Shown here: positions 6,044-15,092 of the stretch, in pieces
Position numbering within the stretch: position 1 is the first letter of the stretch
Layout of the letters: each line of letters opens with the position of its first letter
NCBI GenBank assembly: GCA_947627475.1
Contig: CANQWE010000013.1
Coordinates: forward strand, 1 to 38,969
Origin: an uncultured Clostridia bacterium
Lineage (GTDB): Bacteria; Bacillota; Clostridia; Oscillospirales; CAG-272
Length of the DNA stretch: 38,969 bases
Direction of reading: 5' to 3'
Notes under the pieces: model-generated
Told to the model about the DNA's origin: nothing
Database searches by the model: none
Seen by the model: the letters and a program-made list of their open reading frames with translations, nothing else
Program-made: the position numbers and the translations under genes

Positions 6044-7741
6044 TTACGTCTGAAGGGATGTAAGGTATTGAAGAATTTCCTGGCGGCTGTCCTTTTTTAA
6101 TACTTCTTCCGCGATGGTATCACAATCGGACTTGCCCAGCTTAGAAAGGGCTGCCCGCACAGATAAAACATTCGTTGGATTTACACTAAACTCATCTAAC
6201 CCGAAGGACACCAGCAGTGGCAAAAGCTTTGGATCAGCAGCCGCTTCCCCGCACATGCCACATGGGATGCCCTGATTGCCTGCACAGGCAATAATGTGCC
6301 GGATCCCTCTGAGGACCGCAGGGTCAAATGCGGAATATAAATAGTCTACGTCAGCATTCCCTCTGTCAGCAGCCATGATATACCCTGTAAGGTCATTGGT
6401 ACCGATACTGAAAAAGTCAGAATGCTGCGCGAGCAGGTCTGCGATCAGACATGCGGCAGGCGTCTCTACCATAATACCGATTTTAATATCCTTTTTGTAC
6501 GCGATGCCTTTTTCATCCAATTCCCTTTTGATATCCTGAACAATTGCCCGCACCTGGACCACCTCATCCACCTGGGTGACCAGCGGAATCATGATGGCGA
6601 TATTTCCATAAGCCGACGCCCGCAGGATTGCCCGAAGCTGTGTTTGATACAACTCCTGATTCTTCAGGCAGTATCTTACAGCCCGGAATCCCAGAAAGGG
6701 GTTTTCCTCTTTTTTCAGCTTCAAATACGGGATATCCTTGTCTCCGCCCACGTCCAGGGTACGGATCATGACCTCTCTGCCCTTCATGCCTACAGCCACA
6801 GCCTTATACGCTTCAAACTGCTCCGCTTCAGTAGGCTGCGTGTCCCTGTCCATAAACAAAAATTCCGTTCTGAAAAGCCCTATTCCCTCGGCGTCTCCGG
6901 CAAGGGCAGAAGCAAGATCCTTATGGGACCCAATATTTGCAAACAGCTGCTTTTTTGTACCGTCAGCCGTCAAGGTCTCTTTTCCTTTAAATTGCTCGAT
7001 GATTCCCTCATCCTTTACAAGGGCTTTTTTCTTTTCCAGGAATCTGTGTAATAGATTCTCATCATATTCTGTATATACTTCCCCTGTGCTGCCATCTACT
7101 ATGATATCCGCTCCGTCAGCAATTTTTTCCAACGCACCTTCTATGCTAAGTGCTGCCGGTATTTTCAGTGACCGGGATAGAATGGCAGAATGGGAAGTAA
7201 ACCCGCCCTTTTCGGTAACAATCCCCGCAATGTTCTGCACGTCCATTTCAGCAGTCATTGAGGGAGTGAGTTCTTCCACAACGAGTACCGTGTCCGCCGG
7301 AAGTTTTTTCAGATCAACTTCTTCTATTCCTAAAAGAATTTTTAAAATCTGTCGCTTAATATCCTCTACATCTGCGGCTCGCTGACAGGTCAGCTCGTCG
7401 TCTGTGGACGAGAACATGGTAATAAACATATCACAAACTGTTTCCACAGCCTTTTCTGCAATCATCCCACTGTCTATCATTTCGTAAATCTGGGACTGCA
7501 TATAAGGATCGTTTACCATGGCAATATGGCCACGGAGGATCTCGCCGTCGGCGCCGGCCGCGTCCATTCGCTCCGCCCGTTCTTCGTTTTTTATGGTAAA
7601 CCGATCCGCAGCGGCGCGAAACCGATCTTTCTCTGTCTTGGGATCGGCTGCAGTGGCATCAGCATAAGATACCGGCCGCTCCATTAGCTTTACAGTTTTT
7701 CCTATCCCGATACCTACAGATGCTCCAATTCCTTTAAGCAT
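6044..7741 (-). CDS. ptsI: PTS enzyme I (phosphoenolpyruvate-protein phosphotransferase)
   Basis: Cytoplasmic EI moves phosphate from PEP to HPr. I start it at the ATG at 7741, placed after GAGGTGATT; an in-frame GTG at 7750 lies inside that site. The 565 residues fit the family. The phospho-His loop GGFTSHSAI places His at ~184, the PEP-binding segments RTEFLFMDRD and RTLDVGGDKD are present, and the C-terminal GIPCGMCGEAA has the catalytic Cys at ~497. In SIGTNDLTGYIMAADRGN the Gln commonly following TNDLT is Gly, a small variation. It is the last gene of the operon, 18 bp after ptsH, and serves every PTS sugar in the cell. Confidence 0.96.
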   Translation of the reverse strand: MLKGIGASVGIGIGKTVKLMERPVSYADATAADPKTEKDRFRAAADRFTIKNEERAERMDAAGADGEILRGHIAMVNDPYMQSQIYEMIDSGMIAEKAVETVCDMFITMFSSTDDELTCQRAADVEDIKRQILKILLGIEEVDLKKLPADTVLVVEELTPSMTAEMDVQNIAGIVTEKGGFTSHSAILSRSLKIPAALSIEGALEKIADGADIIVDGSTGEVYTEYDENLLHRFLEKKKALVKDEGIIEQFKGKETLTADGTKKQLFANIGSHKDLASALAGDAEGIGLFRTEFLFMDRDTQPTEAEQFEAYKAVAVGMKGREVMIRTLDVGGDKDIPYLKLKKEENPFLGFRAVRYCLKNQELYQTQLRAILRASAYGNIAIMIPLVTQVDEVVQVRAIVQDIKRELDEKGIAYKKDIKIGIMVETPAACLIADLLAQHSDFFSIGTNDLTGYIMAADRGNADVDYLYSAFDPAVLRGIRHIIACAGNQGIPCGMCGEAAADPKLLPLLVSFGLDEFSVNPTNVLSVRAALSKLGKSDCDTIAEEVLKKDSRQEILQYLTSLQT

Positions 7742-7759
7742 ATAAATCACCTCGCTGGG

Positions 7760-8023
7760 TCATTCTCCAAGTCCTGATTCTATCATGGAAACGGCTTTCT
7801 CCAGAGCCTGCTGTTCGTCGTCGCCCTCGCAGATGATTTTCACCTCCGTACCGCACTTGATACAGGCGGCTATAATATTCATAAGACTTTTCCCATCAAC
7901 CATTTTTTCATTTACATTCAAGGTAATCTTTGCATGGAATTTCCCCATCTCTTTTGCAAAGAGGGATGCTGGACGCATATGAAATCCCTGGGTATTTACT
8001 ACAGTCACATCTTTTGTTACCAT
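7760..8023 (-). CDS. ptsH: Phosphocarrier protein HPr
   Basis: 87 residues from the ATG at 8023, spaced 9 nt from AGGAG; an ATG at 8032 directly abuts that site and is unlikely. This start puts the phosphorylated His at exactly residue 15 (GFHMRPAS) and Ser at exactly 46 (GKSLMNI), as in canonical HPr. His15 carries phosphate from EI to FruA. Ser46 is the target of HPr kinase in Bacillota, linking the operon to CcpA-type catabolite repression (established for the family). It lies between fruA and ptsI. Confidence 0.96.
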   Translation of the reverse strand: MVTKDVTVVNTQGFHMRPASLFAKEMGKFHAKITLNVNEKMVDGKSLMNIIAACIKCGTEVKIICEGDDEQQALEKAVSMIESGLGE

Positions 8024-8067
8024 GTTGCGCATCTCCTAAAATCTGAAAATAAATTTATGAACCAAGC

Positions 8068-10014
8068 TCACTGTTTTACCGGTTTCTTTTTTAAAAGGGC
8101 CAGCATGAACATACTGATCAGTGAACCAACCACAAGAGAAAGCAGATACCAGTACCAGTTCCCTACAACTGCAAATACGAAAATGCCTCCGTGTGGCGCC
8201 ATAAGTGTACAGTTAAATATCATAGACAAAGCGCCTGCCACTGCAGAACCCACGATACAGGAGGGAATGATCGTAAGCGGATACGTTGCTGCATAGGGAA
8301 TTGCACCTTCTGTAATGAAGCTGAGTCCCATAACGTAGTTTACAATACCATTTTTTCTCTCATCAGCAGTCCATTTGTCCTTAAAGAATGTTGTAGACAG
8401 CGCGATGGCTATGGGAGGCACCATGCCGCCGATCATAACAGACGCCATAATCGTATATGCTACATCCGGATCAGCCATAGCTGCAGCCTCTGTAAGCATC
8501 GCCGTTCCAAATACATAAGCGGCTTTGTTGAAGGGACCGCCCATATCGATTGCCATCATACCGCCCAGTATTGCGCCCAGAAGAATGTCCAGATTGTGAT
8601 TGGACAGCCAGGTAAGTCCGTCATACATAGCGCTGTTAATTACGCCCATGATAGGATTCACCGCACACATCATGATCCCAACGATACCAAGACCCACAAG
8701 GGGATAGATCAGAACAGGCTTTATTCCTTCCAATGCCCGCGGCAGCTTATCGCACAACTTTTCTACTGCAAGCAGCAGGTATCCGGCTACAAATCCTGCA
8801 AGCAGAGCCCCCAGAAATCCAGAAGGAATCGTCGATGCTGCCCCCGGATCCATAAAGGTTGCTCCATTCGTTGCAAGATACCCTCCTACAACACCCACGA
8901 GAAAGCCGGGGCGGTCTGCAATACTCATGGCAATAAAGCCCGCAAGCACAGGGATCATAAAGTTGAATGCATATCCGCCAATATTTTTCAGCCACCTTGC
9001 AACTGCGGTCACAGTACCGAAGTCTCCGCCTGCCTCCTGCGGGTTTACGCCGGAAGCGGTATCGATCAGAAAGGCAAGGGCAATAAAGATTCCACCTGCT
9101 ACCACGAACGGAAGCATATGTGATACCCCGTTCATCAAATGCTTATAAACTTTTCTGCCGAAACTGTCGCTGCCACTTTCAGCCACTGCAGTTTTTGCGC
9201 CTGTATGATGATAAACCGGAACTTCTCCCTTTTGGATCATTTTAATCAGATCCTCGGGTCTGTGTATGCCGTCGGAAACAGATACAGACAAAACCGGTTT
9301 ACCATCAAATCGTTCCAAATCAACACTTTTATCCGCAGCGATAATGATCCCATCGCATTCAGCGATCTCCTTTGCGGTCAGCACGTTTTTTGCGCCGGCA
9401 GAGCCGTTCGTTTCAGCTTTCAAAAGATACTGCATCTGTCGCCCCGCCTTTTCAAGGGCTTCTGCAGCCATATATGTGTGGGCAATTCCTGTAGGACATG
9501 CTGTAACCGCCAGGACACGGTATCCGTCTTTTGCCGGCTTCGGTTTTGATTCGTCAAATCGCTCGCTTTCCATACGATCAATAGCGTCAAGAAACGCTTC
9601 AGCGGTTTTGGCTTCCCGCAGTGCGGCGCGCAGGTTCTCATCCATTAGCAGGGTCATCAGCCGGGAAAGCACCTCCAGATGCACATCTCCGTCCTGGGGA
9701 GCAGCAATCATAAACAAAATATCCGATGGTTTCCCATCCGGCGCGTCATAATCCACGCCTGCCGGTGCAACGATTGCCGAAAGCCCTGGAGCAGACACAA
9801 CGGAGCTTTTCGCATGAGGAATGGCAATACCTTCCCCAACGGCCGTAGTGCCTGCCTCCTCTCTTTTTAAGATTTCGGCTTTGAAGGTTTCTCGGTCAGA
9901 GATATTTCCAACCTTTTCATGAAGAGAAATTAGCTTATCGATTGCATCCTGCTTGTTTGCGAGCGTTGCACCAAGCTGTATTGCGCCTGGCTTTAAAAGA
10001 TCAACAATACGCAT
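8068..10014 (-). CDS. fruA: Fructose-specific PTS EIIABC permease
   Basis: 648 residues, starting at the ATG at 10014 after GAAAGGAGA. Domains in order: EIIA (1-~148) with phospho-His67 in GEGIAIPHAK; EIIB (~165-265) with phospho-Cys173 in VTACPTGIAHTYMAAEAL; EIIC (~290-645), a multi-helix membrane channel with GGIFIALAFLID and DMGGPFNKAAYVFG. It imports fructose as fructose-1-phosphate, which FruK then uses. It lies 42 bp after fruK and 44 bp before ptsH, in one transcription unit. Confidence 0.96.
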   Translation of the reverse strand: MRIVDLLKPGAIQLGATLANKQDAIDKLISLHEKVGNISDRETFKAEILKREEAGTTAVGEGIAIPHAKSSVVSAPGLSAIVAPAGVDYDAPDGKPSDILFMIAAPQDGDVHLEVLSRLMTLLMDENLRAALREAKTAEAFLDAIDRMESERFDESKPKPAKDGYRVLAVTACPTGIAHTYMAAEALEKAGRQMQYLLKAETNGSAGAKNVLTAKEIAECDGIIIAADKSVDLERFDGKPVLSVSVSDGIHRPEDLIKMIQKGEVPVYHHTGAKTAVAESGSDSFGRKVYKHLMNGVSHMLPFVVAGGIFIALAFLIDTASGVNPQEAGGDFGTVTAVARWLKNIGGYAFNFMIPVLAGFIAMSIADRPGFLVGVVGGYLATNGATFMDPGAASTIPSGFLGALLAGFVAGYLLLAVEKLCDKLPRALEGIKPVLIYPLVGLGIVGIMMCAVNPIMGVINSAMYDGLTWLSNHNLDILLGAILGGMMAIDMGGPFNKAAYVFGTAMLTEAAAMADPDVAYTIMASVMIGGMVPPIAIALSTTFFKDKWTADERKNGIVNYVMGLSFITEGAIPYAATYPLTIIPSCIVGSAVAGALSMIFNCTLMAPHGGIFVFAVVGNWYWYLLSLVVGSLISMFMLALLKKKPVKQ

Positions 10015-10056
10015 ATGGGGTTCTCCTTTCAAAATTTATTCTGTAAACATTTATCA

Positions 10057-10944
10057 TTATAGCAGCGCCATAATTTTTTCTTTTGTTGCCAGTCCTTTGG
10101 AAAACGCAGTGGCACTTCCTGCGGCTGATCCCAGCAGCAGAGCATATTCATATCCTCTTTCAATTCCTGCAATAAATCCTGCCACCATCGAATCTCCGGA
10201 GCCTACTGTGTTTATCACTTTTCCCTGGGCGGCGCACCTTCTGTGGACCTTTCCAAACGCATCGACCAGCAACGCTCCCTCTCCTCCAAGGGAAACAAGA
10301 ACATTTACGGCACCGGCACGCTGCAGTTCTTTTGCCGCCTCTGTTATTTTTTCATCCGTATCCAACTTTCTTCCACAAATTTCCTCAAGCTCATCCCTAT
10401 TCGGTTTAATCAAAAACGGATTAAATTGCATTACACTTGTCAAAAGCTTTCCCGTTGCATCAACGATACACTTAACGCCCCTTCCCGAAAGCCTGGAAAG
10501 AATTTTTTCATATATGTCCTGGGGCAAAGTGTTTGGCACGCTCCCCGCAAGAACTAACGTATCTTTCTGACCAAGCCCATCAAGTTTCTTATATAAAGCA
10601 TTGATCTCATTGTCCGATATTTTGGGTCCCTGTGCATTGATCTCTGTTTCCATTTTGCCCTTTAGTTTTACATTGATTCTTGTATATCCGTCATGGAGCT
10701 TTATAAAATCTGTCTTCACACCAAGATGATTAACCGATTTTTCCAAAGCCTCACCTGTAAATCCCGCTATAAATCCAAGCGCCGTATTTTCAATACCAAG
10801 ATTTGCAAGCACCGTAGAAACATTGATTCCCTTTCCACCGAAATAAATTTCCTCATTGTCGGATCGGTTGGTCATTCCATAGGTAAGCTCGCCGATTTGC
10901 ATTACATAGTCTATCGCCGGGTTGAACGTTACTGTATAGATCAA
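10057..10944 (-). CDS. fruK: 1-phosphofructokinase
   Basis: PfkB-family kinase converting fructose-1-phosphate to fructose-1,6-bisphosphate with ATP. The best start is a TTG at 10944 (L-I-Y-T-V-T-F-N-P-A-I-D-Y is the family's N-terminus) after AAGGGTGATATT; upstream in-frame codons lack a site. 295 residues. Motifs: YFGGKGINVS near residue 35 and GSGDSMVAGF near the C-terminus, whose Asp is the catalytic base. It follows fruR and precedes fruA in the operon. Confidence 0.95.
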   Translation of the reverse strand: MIYTVTFNPAIDYVMQIGELTYGMTNRSDNEEIYFGGKGINVSTVLANLGIENTALGFIAGFTGEALEKSVNHLGVKTDFIKLHDGYTRINVKLKGKMETEINAQGPKISDNEINALYKKLDGLGQKDTLVLAGSVPNTLPQDIYEKILSRLSGRGVKCIVDATGKLLTSVMQFNPFLIKPNRDELEEICGRKLDTDEKITEAAKELQRAGAVNVLVSLGGEGALLVDAFGKVHRRCAAQGKVINTVGSGDSMVAGFIAGIERGYEYALLLGSAAGSATAFSKGLATKEKIMALL

Positions 10945-11009
10945 AAATATCACCCTTTCCGCCGAAAGACGGCGCACATATTATATATATTCTAACTTTA
11001 AAGCGGATT

Positions 11010-11765
11010 TTATTCCTTTTCTCCTACTTCTTTTATTACTGTACTCCCCTTAAATTTTTCGTCCGGTACTTTATCCGTTATGATACACGCGCGTCCAATC
11101 TCTGAAAAAGTAACTGTAGATACCTTTCTGAATTTGGATTGATCGGCAAGTACGTAGGTGATATAAGAATGCTGGATCGCCGCTTCCTTTATCAAAGCCT
11201 CATCGATATCTGGTGTCGTATATCCGTGCTCCTCGTCCACTCCGTTGGTTCCCATAAAACATTTAGTAAAATTATATTTGGAAATGAACTGTACCGCGCC
11301 GTGCCCTACCGTTGCATCCGTAGTCCGTTTATATTTGCCGCCTGCAAGGTGTACCACATATCCGGCATTGGCAAGCCTTTTGGCCTGTTCAACCCCGTTG
11401 GTTATGAATACTGCATCGGGTGCGTCTATATATGGTATCATCATAAGCGTAGTAGTACCCGCATCTATATATACCATGTCGTCTCCGCTTATGGTTTTCG
11501 CCGCATACCTGGCGATACGTCGTTTCTCTTCCATATTAATTTTCAACTTTGCGGATATGTCATATTCGCTGGTAGTAACAGGATTTAAAATTCCCGTTGC
11601 GCCGCCGCGGATTTTTTTTAGCTTTCCACGCTGATCAAGCTCTGCAATATCACGGCGTATGGTAGACTCGCTGATTCCCACCTTCGCGGCCAGATCTGCA
11701 AAGGTTACAATTTCATTTTTCTGAATTTCAGCTAGTATTTTTGCAGCTCTCTCTTCAAATATCAT
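11010..11765 (-). CDS. fruR: DeoR-family regulator of the fructose operon
   Basis: The ATG at 11765 gives 251 residues, the normal DeoR-family size; the open frame continues to 11855 but those codons overlap the promoter at 11814-11842. An N-terminal winged helix-turn-helix (VTFADLAAKVGISESTIRRD, about 17-36) precedes the DeoR sensor domain (YIDAGTTTLMMIPYI, then GYTTPDIDEALIK). It probably represses the operon until fructose-1-phosphate binds, as shown for FruR relatives. It is the first gene of fruR-fruK-fruA-ptsH-ptsI, so it controls its own synthesis. Confidence 0.9.
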   Translation of the reverse strand: MIFEERAAKILAEIQKNEIVTFADLAAKVGISESTIRRDIAELDQRGKLKKIRGGATGILNPVTTSEYDISAKLKINMEEKRRIARYAAKTISGDDMVYIDAGTTTLMMIPYIDAPDAVFITNGVEQAKRLANAGYVVHLAGGKYKRTTDATVGHGAVQFISKYNFTKCFMGTNGVDEEHGYTTPDIDEALIKEAAIQHSYITYVLADQSKFRKVSTVTFSEIGRACIITDKVPDEKFKGSTVIKEVGEKE

Positions 11766-11813
11766 TGTAAAGCCCCTGTGTTTCTTATTACGCTTTATTC
11801 TTATTACACCTAT

Positions 11814-11842
11814 ATTATATTGATGAAATGTATTCCTGTCAA
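11814..11842 (-). promoter_or_regulatory. Consensus sigma-A promoter of the fru-pts operon
   Basis: On the minus strand TTGACA (11842-11837), exact 17-bp spacer and TATAAT (11819-11814). A perfect consensus promoter implies that repression is the main control. Confidence 0.92.
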
Positions 11843-11850
11843 TAGATTTT

Positions 11851-11895
11851 CTCAAAATATTTCAATTATTTTCAAAATATTTCATTATATTTTCA
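11851..11895 (-). promoter_or_regulatory. Phased operator array upstream of the fru promoter
   Basis: On the minus strand TGA(A)A recurs five times (plus-strand TCA at 11852, 11862, 11872, 11882 and 11893), with steps of 10, 10, 10 and 11 bp, so all face one side of the helix. Direct repeats of this kind are usual for DeoR-family operators. It ends 8 bp before the -35 box. FruR as the binder is inferred. Confidence 0.75.
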
Positions 11896-11971
11896 ATTTG
11901 TAAAAATATATAAGCAACATGTGCAGCGCAACAGAGCAGCTTGTCAGAAGAAATGTTGCATAAGGATATAA

Positions 11972-12017
11972 AAAACACCATGGTATTCCACTCCGCGAGC
12001 GGGTTCCATAGTGTTTT
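11972..12017 (-). terminator. Terminator after the amidohydrolase gene
   Basis: AAAACACCATGG (11972-11983) pairs with CCATAGTGTTTT (12006-12017) with one mismatch; a nested CCGC/GCGG hairpin sits in the middle. Confidence 0.7.
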
Positions 12018-12024
12018 ATAAAAA

Positions 12025-13650
12025 TCATATTTGGAATACGACTTTTCCCTGCTTTATTGTCTGCAATACCCGAATATTTTTAATCTGCGACGTTTCTACT
12101 TTTAAAGGGTTCATATCAAGTATGACCAAATCTGCATATTTACCCTTTTCCAGGCTGCCTTTTATATCTTCCTCAAAATATTGATATGCTCCATTGATTG
12201 TTACCGCACGAATCGCGTCCATAACCGATATTCTCTGATCCTCACCCAAAACACGCCCCTTTGCAGTCTGTCTGTTCACTGCATTATGCATTGCAAAAAT
12301 CTGATCGGGCATTTTTACCGGAGGGTCTTGATGCAGCGTAAAGTTCATACCTCTATTCCTTGCAGAGGCAGCGGGAGAAATCCTATTTGCTCGTTCTGGT
12401 CCCAGTACCGATTCGTAGTGGTAATCTCCCCAATACCATATGTGATCTAAAAAGAAGGTGGGTATTATACCCAGTTTTTTCATTTTATCCAATTGGTCCT
12501 CTCGCACTGTTTGGGCATGTACCATTACGGGACGCAAATCATCTCCCCGTTTTGTTTCGTGCAGTGCCTTATCATAGCACCGAATAAACTGATCTGCTGC
12601 TGCATCTCCGTTGGTGTGTACATTAACCTGAATGCTTCTTTCTATACAGCCCTTAAAATAATCTATTACCACTGCATCGCTCTGTGTTCCATAACCGCAA
12701 TAGTCTTTTTTCTCTCCTTTGGGCGGTTCAAAATATGGCTTTGTCAACCAAGCGGTTTTACCCTGAGGAGAACCGTCTAACCATGTCTTCCCACCAAGCA
12801 GCTTATAATGCTTCACATACTCCCTTTTGGGGTTACTCGCATCATTTAATAATTTAAAAGTAACATTTTGTACCGCATGGCCTACAATATCAATTTTTAA
12901 TTTACCGGCGTTTGCAGCAGCGAGCAGCAATTGATGGATGTGCTGATCTACACTGGCATCCTGCGCCGTTGTTATACCGTAGGCGGCATAAATATCCTGT
13001 GCTTTCGATACTGCATCGATCAAAGCTTCAAAAGAAGGGGCTGGTATCAGCTTTTTCTTTTCCGGATTCAAACAGGCATTTTCTTCTAAAATTCCATTGG
13101 GTTCTTTGGAGTCTGGTGATACAGTCCGCACAACACCCCCTTCCGGGACCTGGTAATCGTCTCCTGCATAACCCAATTTCTTTAAAGCCGCGCTGTTAGC
13201 AACTGCTAAATGGCCGGACGCATGGGAGATAAAAATCGGGACTTCAGAAGAAACAGTGTCTAAGTCAAATTTGGTAGGATGCTGAGAATCGCTGAACTTC
13301 GTATGATCGTAACCAAAGCCAATAATCCATTCCCCGTCGTTCGTCGGGGTGTGTTTCAGCTTATTTTCTATTCGTTTTAATATTTCATCTTTAGAATTAC
13401 ACACGCTGAAATCTAAAAGCAACAGGGTCTGTGCAACCGCCACAATATGGCCGTGTGGATCGATCAATCCTGGCAGCATAGTTTTTCCATTTAAATCAAT
13501 CCGTTTGGCAGTCTCGTCAGCAAGAGCAAAAATCTCTTTCTTACTGCCTACTGCCAGAATCAGTCCATTTTCAATTAGGATACCATCGACAACATCATTG
13601 TTTGGATTTACGGTAATAATTTCTCCATTATAGTAAGCAATTTGTGACAT
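12025..13650 (-). CDS. YtcJ-like amidohydrolase
   Basis: 541 residues from an ATG after TTGGAGG. Amidohydrolase-superfamily metal enzyme of the YtcJ/amidohydrolase_3 type: an N-terminal beta sandwich (YNGEIITVNP), the metal-binding DPHGH near residue 65, HTNGDAAADQFIRCYD near 345, MVHAQTV, HQDPPVKMPD and the C-terminal sandwich KGKYADLVILDMNPLK. There is no signal peptide, so it is cytoplasmic. These enzymes hydrolyse C-N bonds in amides or cyclic compounds, but the substrate cannot be read from sequence. It appears monocistronic, with a terminator on each side. Confidence 0.88.
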   Translation of the reverse strand: MSQIAYYNGEIITVNPNNDVVDGILIENGLILAVGSKKEIFALADETAKRIDLNGKTMLPGLIDPHGHIVAVAQTLLLLDFSVCNSKDEILKRIENKLKHTPTNDGEWIIGFGYDHTKFSDSQHPTKFDLDTVSSEVPIFISHASGHLAVANSAALKKLGYAGDDYQVPEGGVVRTVSPDSKEPNGILEENACLNPEKKKLIPAPSFEALIDAVSKAQDIYAAYGITTAQDASVDQHIHQLLLAAANAGKLKIDIVGHAVQNVTFKLLNDASNPKREYVKHYKLLGGKTWLDGSPQGKTAWLTKPYFEPPKGEKKDYCGYGTQSDAVVIDYFKGCIERSIQVNVHTNGDAAADQFIRCYDKALHETKRGDDLRPVMVHAQTVREDQLDKMKKLGIIPTFFLDHIWYWGDYHYESVLGPERANRISPAASARNRGMNFTLHQDPPVKMPDQIFAMHNAVNRQTAKGRVLGEDQRISVMDAIRAVTINGAYQYFEEDIKGSLEKGKYADLVILDMNPLKVETSQIKNIRVLQTIKQGKVVFQI

Positions 13651-13730
13651 TTTTCCTCCAATTTATTCAGTAATTGTATTTCTATTTATGTTTCCCACAG
13701 TAAGCTCTTAGTATAAAAGACTTGTAAAGG

Positions 13731-13769
13731 AAAAACGCCCCTGCAAATACAGGGGTGTTTTATATTTTG
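13731..13769. repeat. Left copy of a 39-bp direct repeat (possible att site)
   Basis: 33 of 39 positions match 19176-19214 in the same orientation. The right copy runs from the ssrA terminator into the encoded CCA end of ssrA. The two copies bracket the regulator, glycosidase and integrase-remnant block. Confidence 0.55.
13732..13763 (-). terminator. Terminator after the XRE regulator gene
   Basis: AAAACGCCCCTG and CAGGGGTGTTTT form a 12-bp stem with a 6-nt loop; T-runs lie on both strands. Almost the same hairpin follows ssrA at 19179-19204. Confidence 0.85.
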
Positions 13770-13770
13770 T

Positions 13771-14181
13771 TTAATAGCGTACCCAGCCAATGCTGCCAAA
13801 GCACAAATCCACCAGTAAAGTTCCAATTAAAACAGCGCCTAAAATACAGACTACCATGGCTAAATAACGTTTATCCGTTCGTAATGAACTGGTATGTTCA
13901 GACGTTACAGTTTTCAAATCCGCGATACGGGCCTCATACACTTCCTTAATTGCAATGATGACATTTATCTCCGATTGCCCTTCTTTCGGGCCTTCCACAA
14001 TTTCGTCCATAGATCCGCCCATAGCTGCAACCAGTTTCGAAACCGTTTCAAATCTCGGATCACTCGTTTCTCCCGAAAAGATCTTACGGATTGTAGCATC
14101 TGGCAATCCACTGAGCTTTGACAGGTCACTCCATGAAAAATTTCCTTTATCTTTTAAAGAAGTTAAATATTTTTTTACCAT
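13771..14181 (-). CDS. Membrane-anchored XRE-family HTH protein
   Basis: 136 residues from the ATG at 14181 after AGGTGATT. Residues ~1-60 are an XRE-type helix-turn-helix (NFSWSDLSKLSGLPDATIRK), residues ~70-100 are helical, and residues ~107-128 form a hydrophobic helix (YLAMVVCILGAVLIGTLLVD) that should anchor the protein in the membrane. A DNA-binding head on a C-terminal membrane anchor suggests a regulator that senses a membrane signal or partner. It is divergent from a small membrane protein gene at 14413; two matching operator-like repeats lie between them. Its partner and signal are unknown. Confidence 0.75.
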   Translation of the reverse strand: MVKKYLTSLKDKGNFSWSDLSKLSGLPDATIRKIFSGETSDPRFETVSKLVAAMGGSMDEIVEGPKEGQSEINVIIAIKEVYEARIADLKTVTSEHTSSLRTDKRYLAMVVCILGAVLIGTLLVDLCFGSIGWVRY

Positions 14182-14203
14182 AATAATCACCTAATTTGCC
14201 CGT

Positions 14204-14257
14204 ATTCTACCATAGATTGATAAAATTTGAGCAGTTAAAATCCAAATTCGAGCAATT
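14204..14257 (-). promoter_or_regulatory. Promoter -10 and paired operator for the XRE gene
   Basis: A minus-strand TAGAAT (-10) lies at 14209-14204. The region where the -35 would be is covered by AAATTTGAGCAGTT (14223-14236), repeated as AAATTCGAGCAATT (14244-14257), 21 bp apart or two helical turns. This fits autorepression by the adjacent XRE protein (inference). Confidence 0.5.
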
Positions 14258-14412
14258 CCCAAATGGACAAAATTACGATAAAATAACCTTGCCGGAAAAT
14301 AAATTTAAAATTGCTATTTCAGTATACTGGAAAAAATGTCCATTGTCAACACGGAAAAAAAGTATTTTGTGTCGAATTGCATCAACCGCTTGATGAAGAT
14401 AGGAGACGTAAA

Positions 14413-14715
14413 ATGAAAACCGGTAATAAAAAGAAAGAAAAATCAGATCTATTATGCAAAAACAGTCGTGTAACCGCGCACACTGGCAAAAAGCGTCGTT
14501 TCAAATGTCTAAAACCCATTTGCTGGATTGTGTTTCCTGTAATAACCGCTACACTGCTTGTCTTGGACGCGCTCGGCGTCTATACTTTCAATACGGAACG
14601 GCTGATTGTGCTGGGAATTGGTTTATTGGCCGTTCTTCTTCCAATTTGTAGTGAAATTAAAATTAAAGATATTTCTATCAAATGCAGTGATGAGAATTCC
14701 TCCTCCGATCCCTGA
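14413..14715 (+). CDS. Small Lys-rich membrane protein
   Basis: 100 residues, starting at the ATG at 14413 after AGGAG; the frame is open upstream but no other start has a site. The N-terminal ~38 residues are strongly basic (many Lys/Arg), then two hydrophobic helices at about 42-60 and 70-86 and a short acidic, Ser-rich tail. Both ends probably lie in the cytoplasm. It is divergent from the membrane-anchored XRE regulator and may be its partner or target. No family recognised. Confidence 0.6.
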   Translation: MKTGNKKKEKSDLLCKNSRVTAHTGKKRRFKCLKPICWIVFPVITATLLVLDALGVYTFNTERLIVLGIGLLAVLLPICSEIKIKDISIKCSDENSSSDP

Positions 14716-15092
14716 ATACCGCGCCCTTTCAATATACAGGTGTTAAGCAATTGCCTATAATCCATATTTGCACAACAAAATATAAAACGTTTTTAGTCCC
14801 TTTTTTGTCCGCTTTCGCCTGAAAAAATACTTCATTGTGTCTTGACTGTGATCATGAGATATAATATAATGAGGTCAAATATTTTTATTTAAAATGTTTA
14901 AATTTGTTTGGGTTTCAGGCACGATAAAGCATTCTCACGGTCACAGCAGCTGACTGAAAGCGACACATAGAAAATGCTTCCATCGGCACAGCCACCATTC
15001 CCTCCGGAGTCTTGATGGACTCTCCTTACATGGAAAACATGGGAGGCATAGCATTGTAAAAATCCATCCAGTACAGAAAGGACTTAATACAC
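14716..15092 (+). promoter_or_regulatory. Intergenic region with a strong promoter and ~220-nt leader of the fucosidase
   Basis: TTGACT (14842-14847), 17-bp spacer and TATAAT (14865-14870) form a near-consensus promoter. The leader to 15093 is long. Its middle (about 14935-15055) has open stretches on the minus strand (including GMVAVPMEAFSM) that look like decayed coding DNA, but no intact gene. No riboswitch recognised. Confidence 0.6.

Noticed and set aside
8191-9123. 310-residue plus-strand frame across fruA
   Set aside because: Shadow of fruA; His/Cys/Arg-rich with no recognisable pattern.
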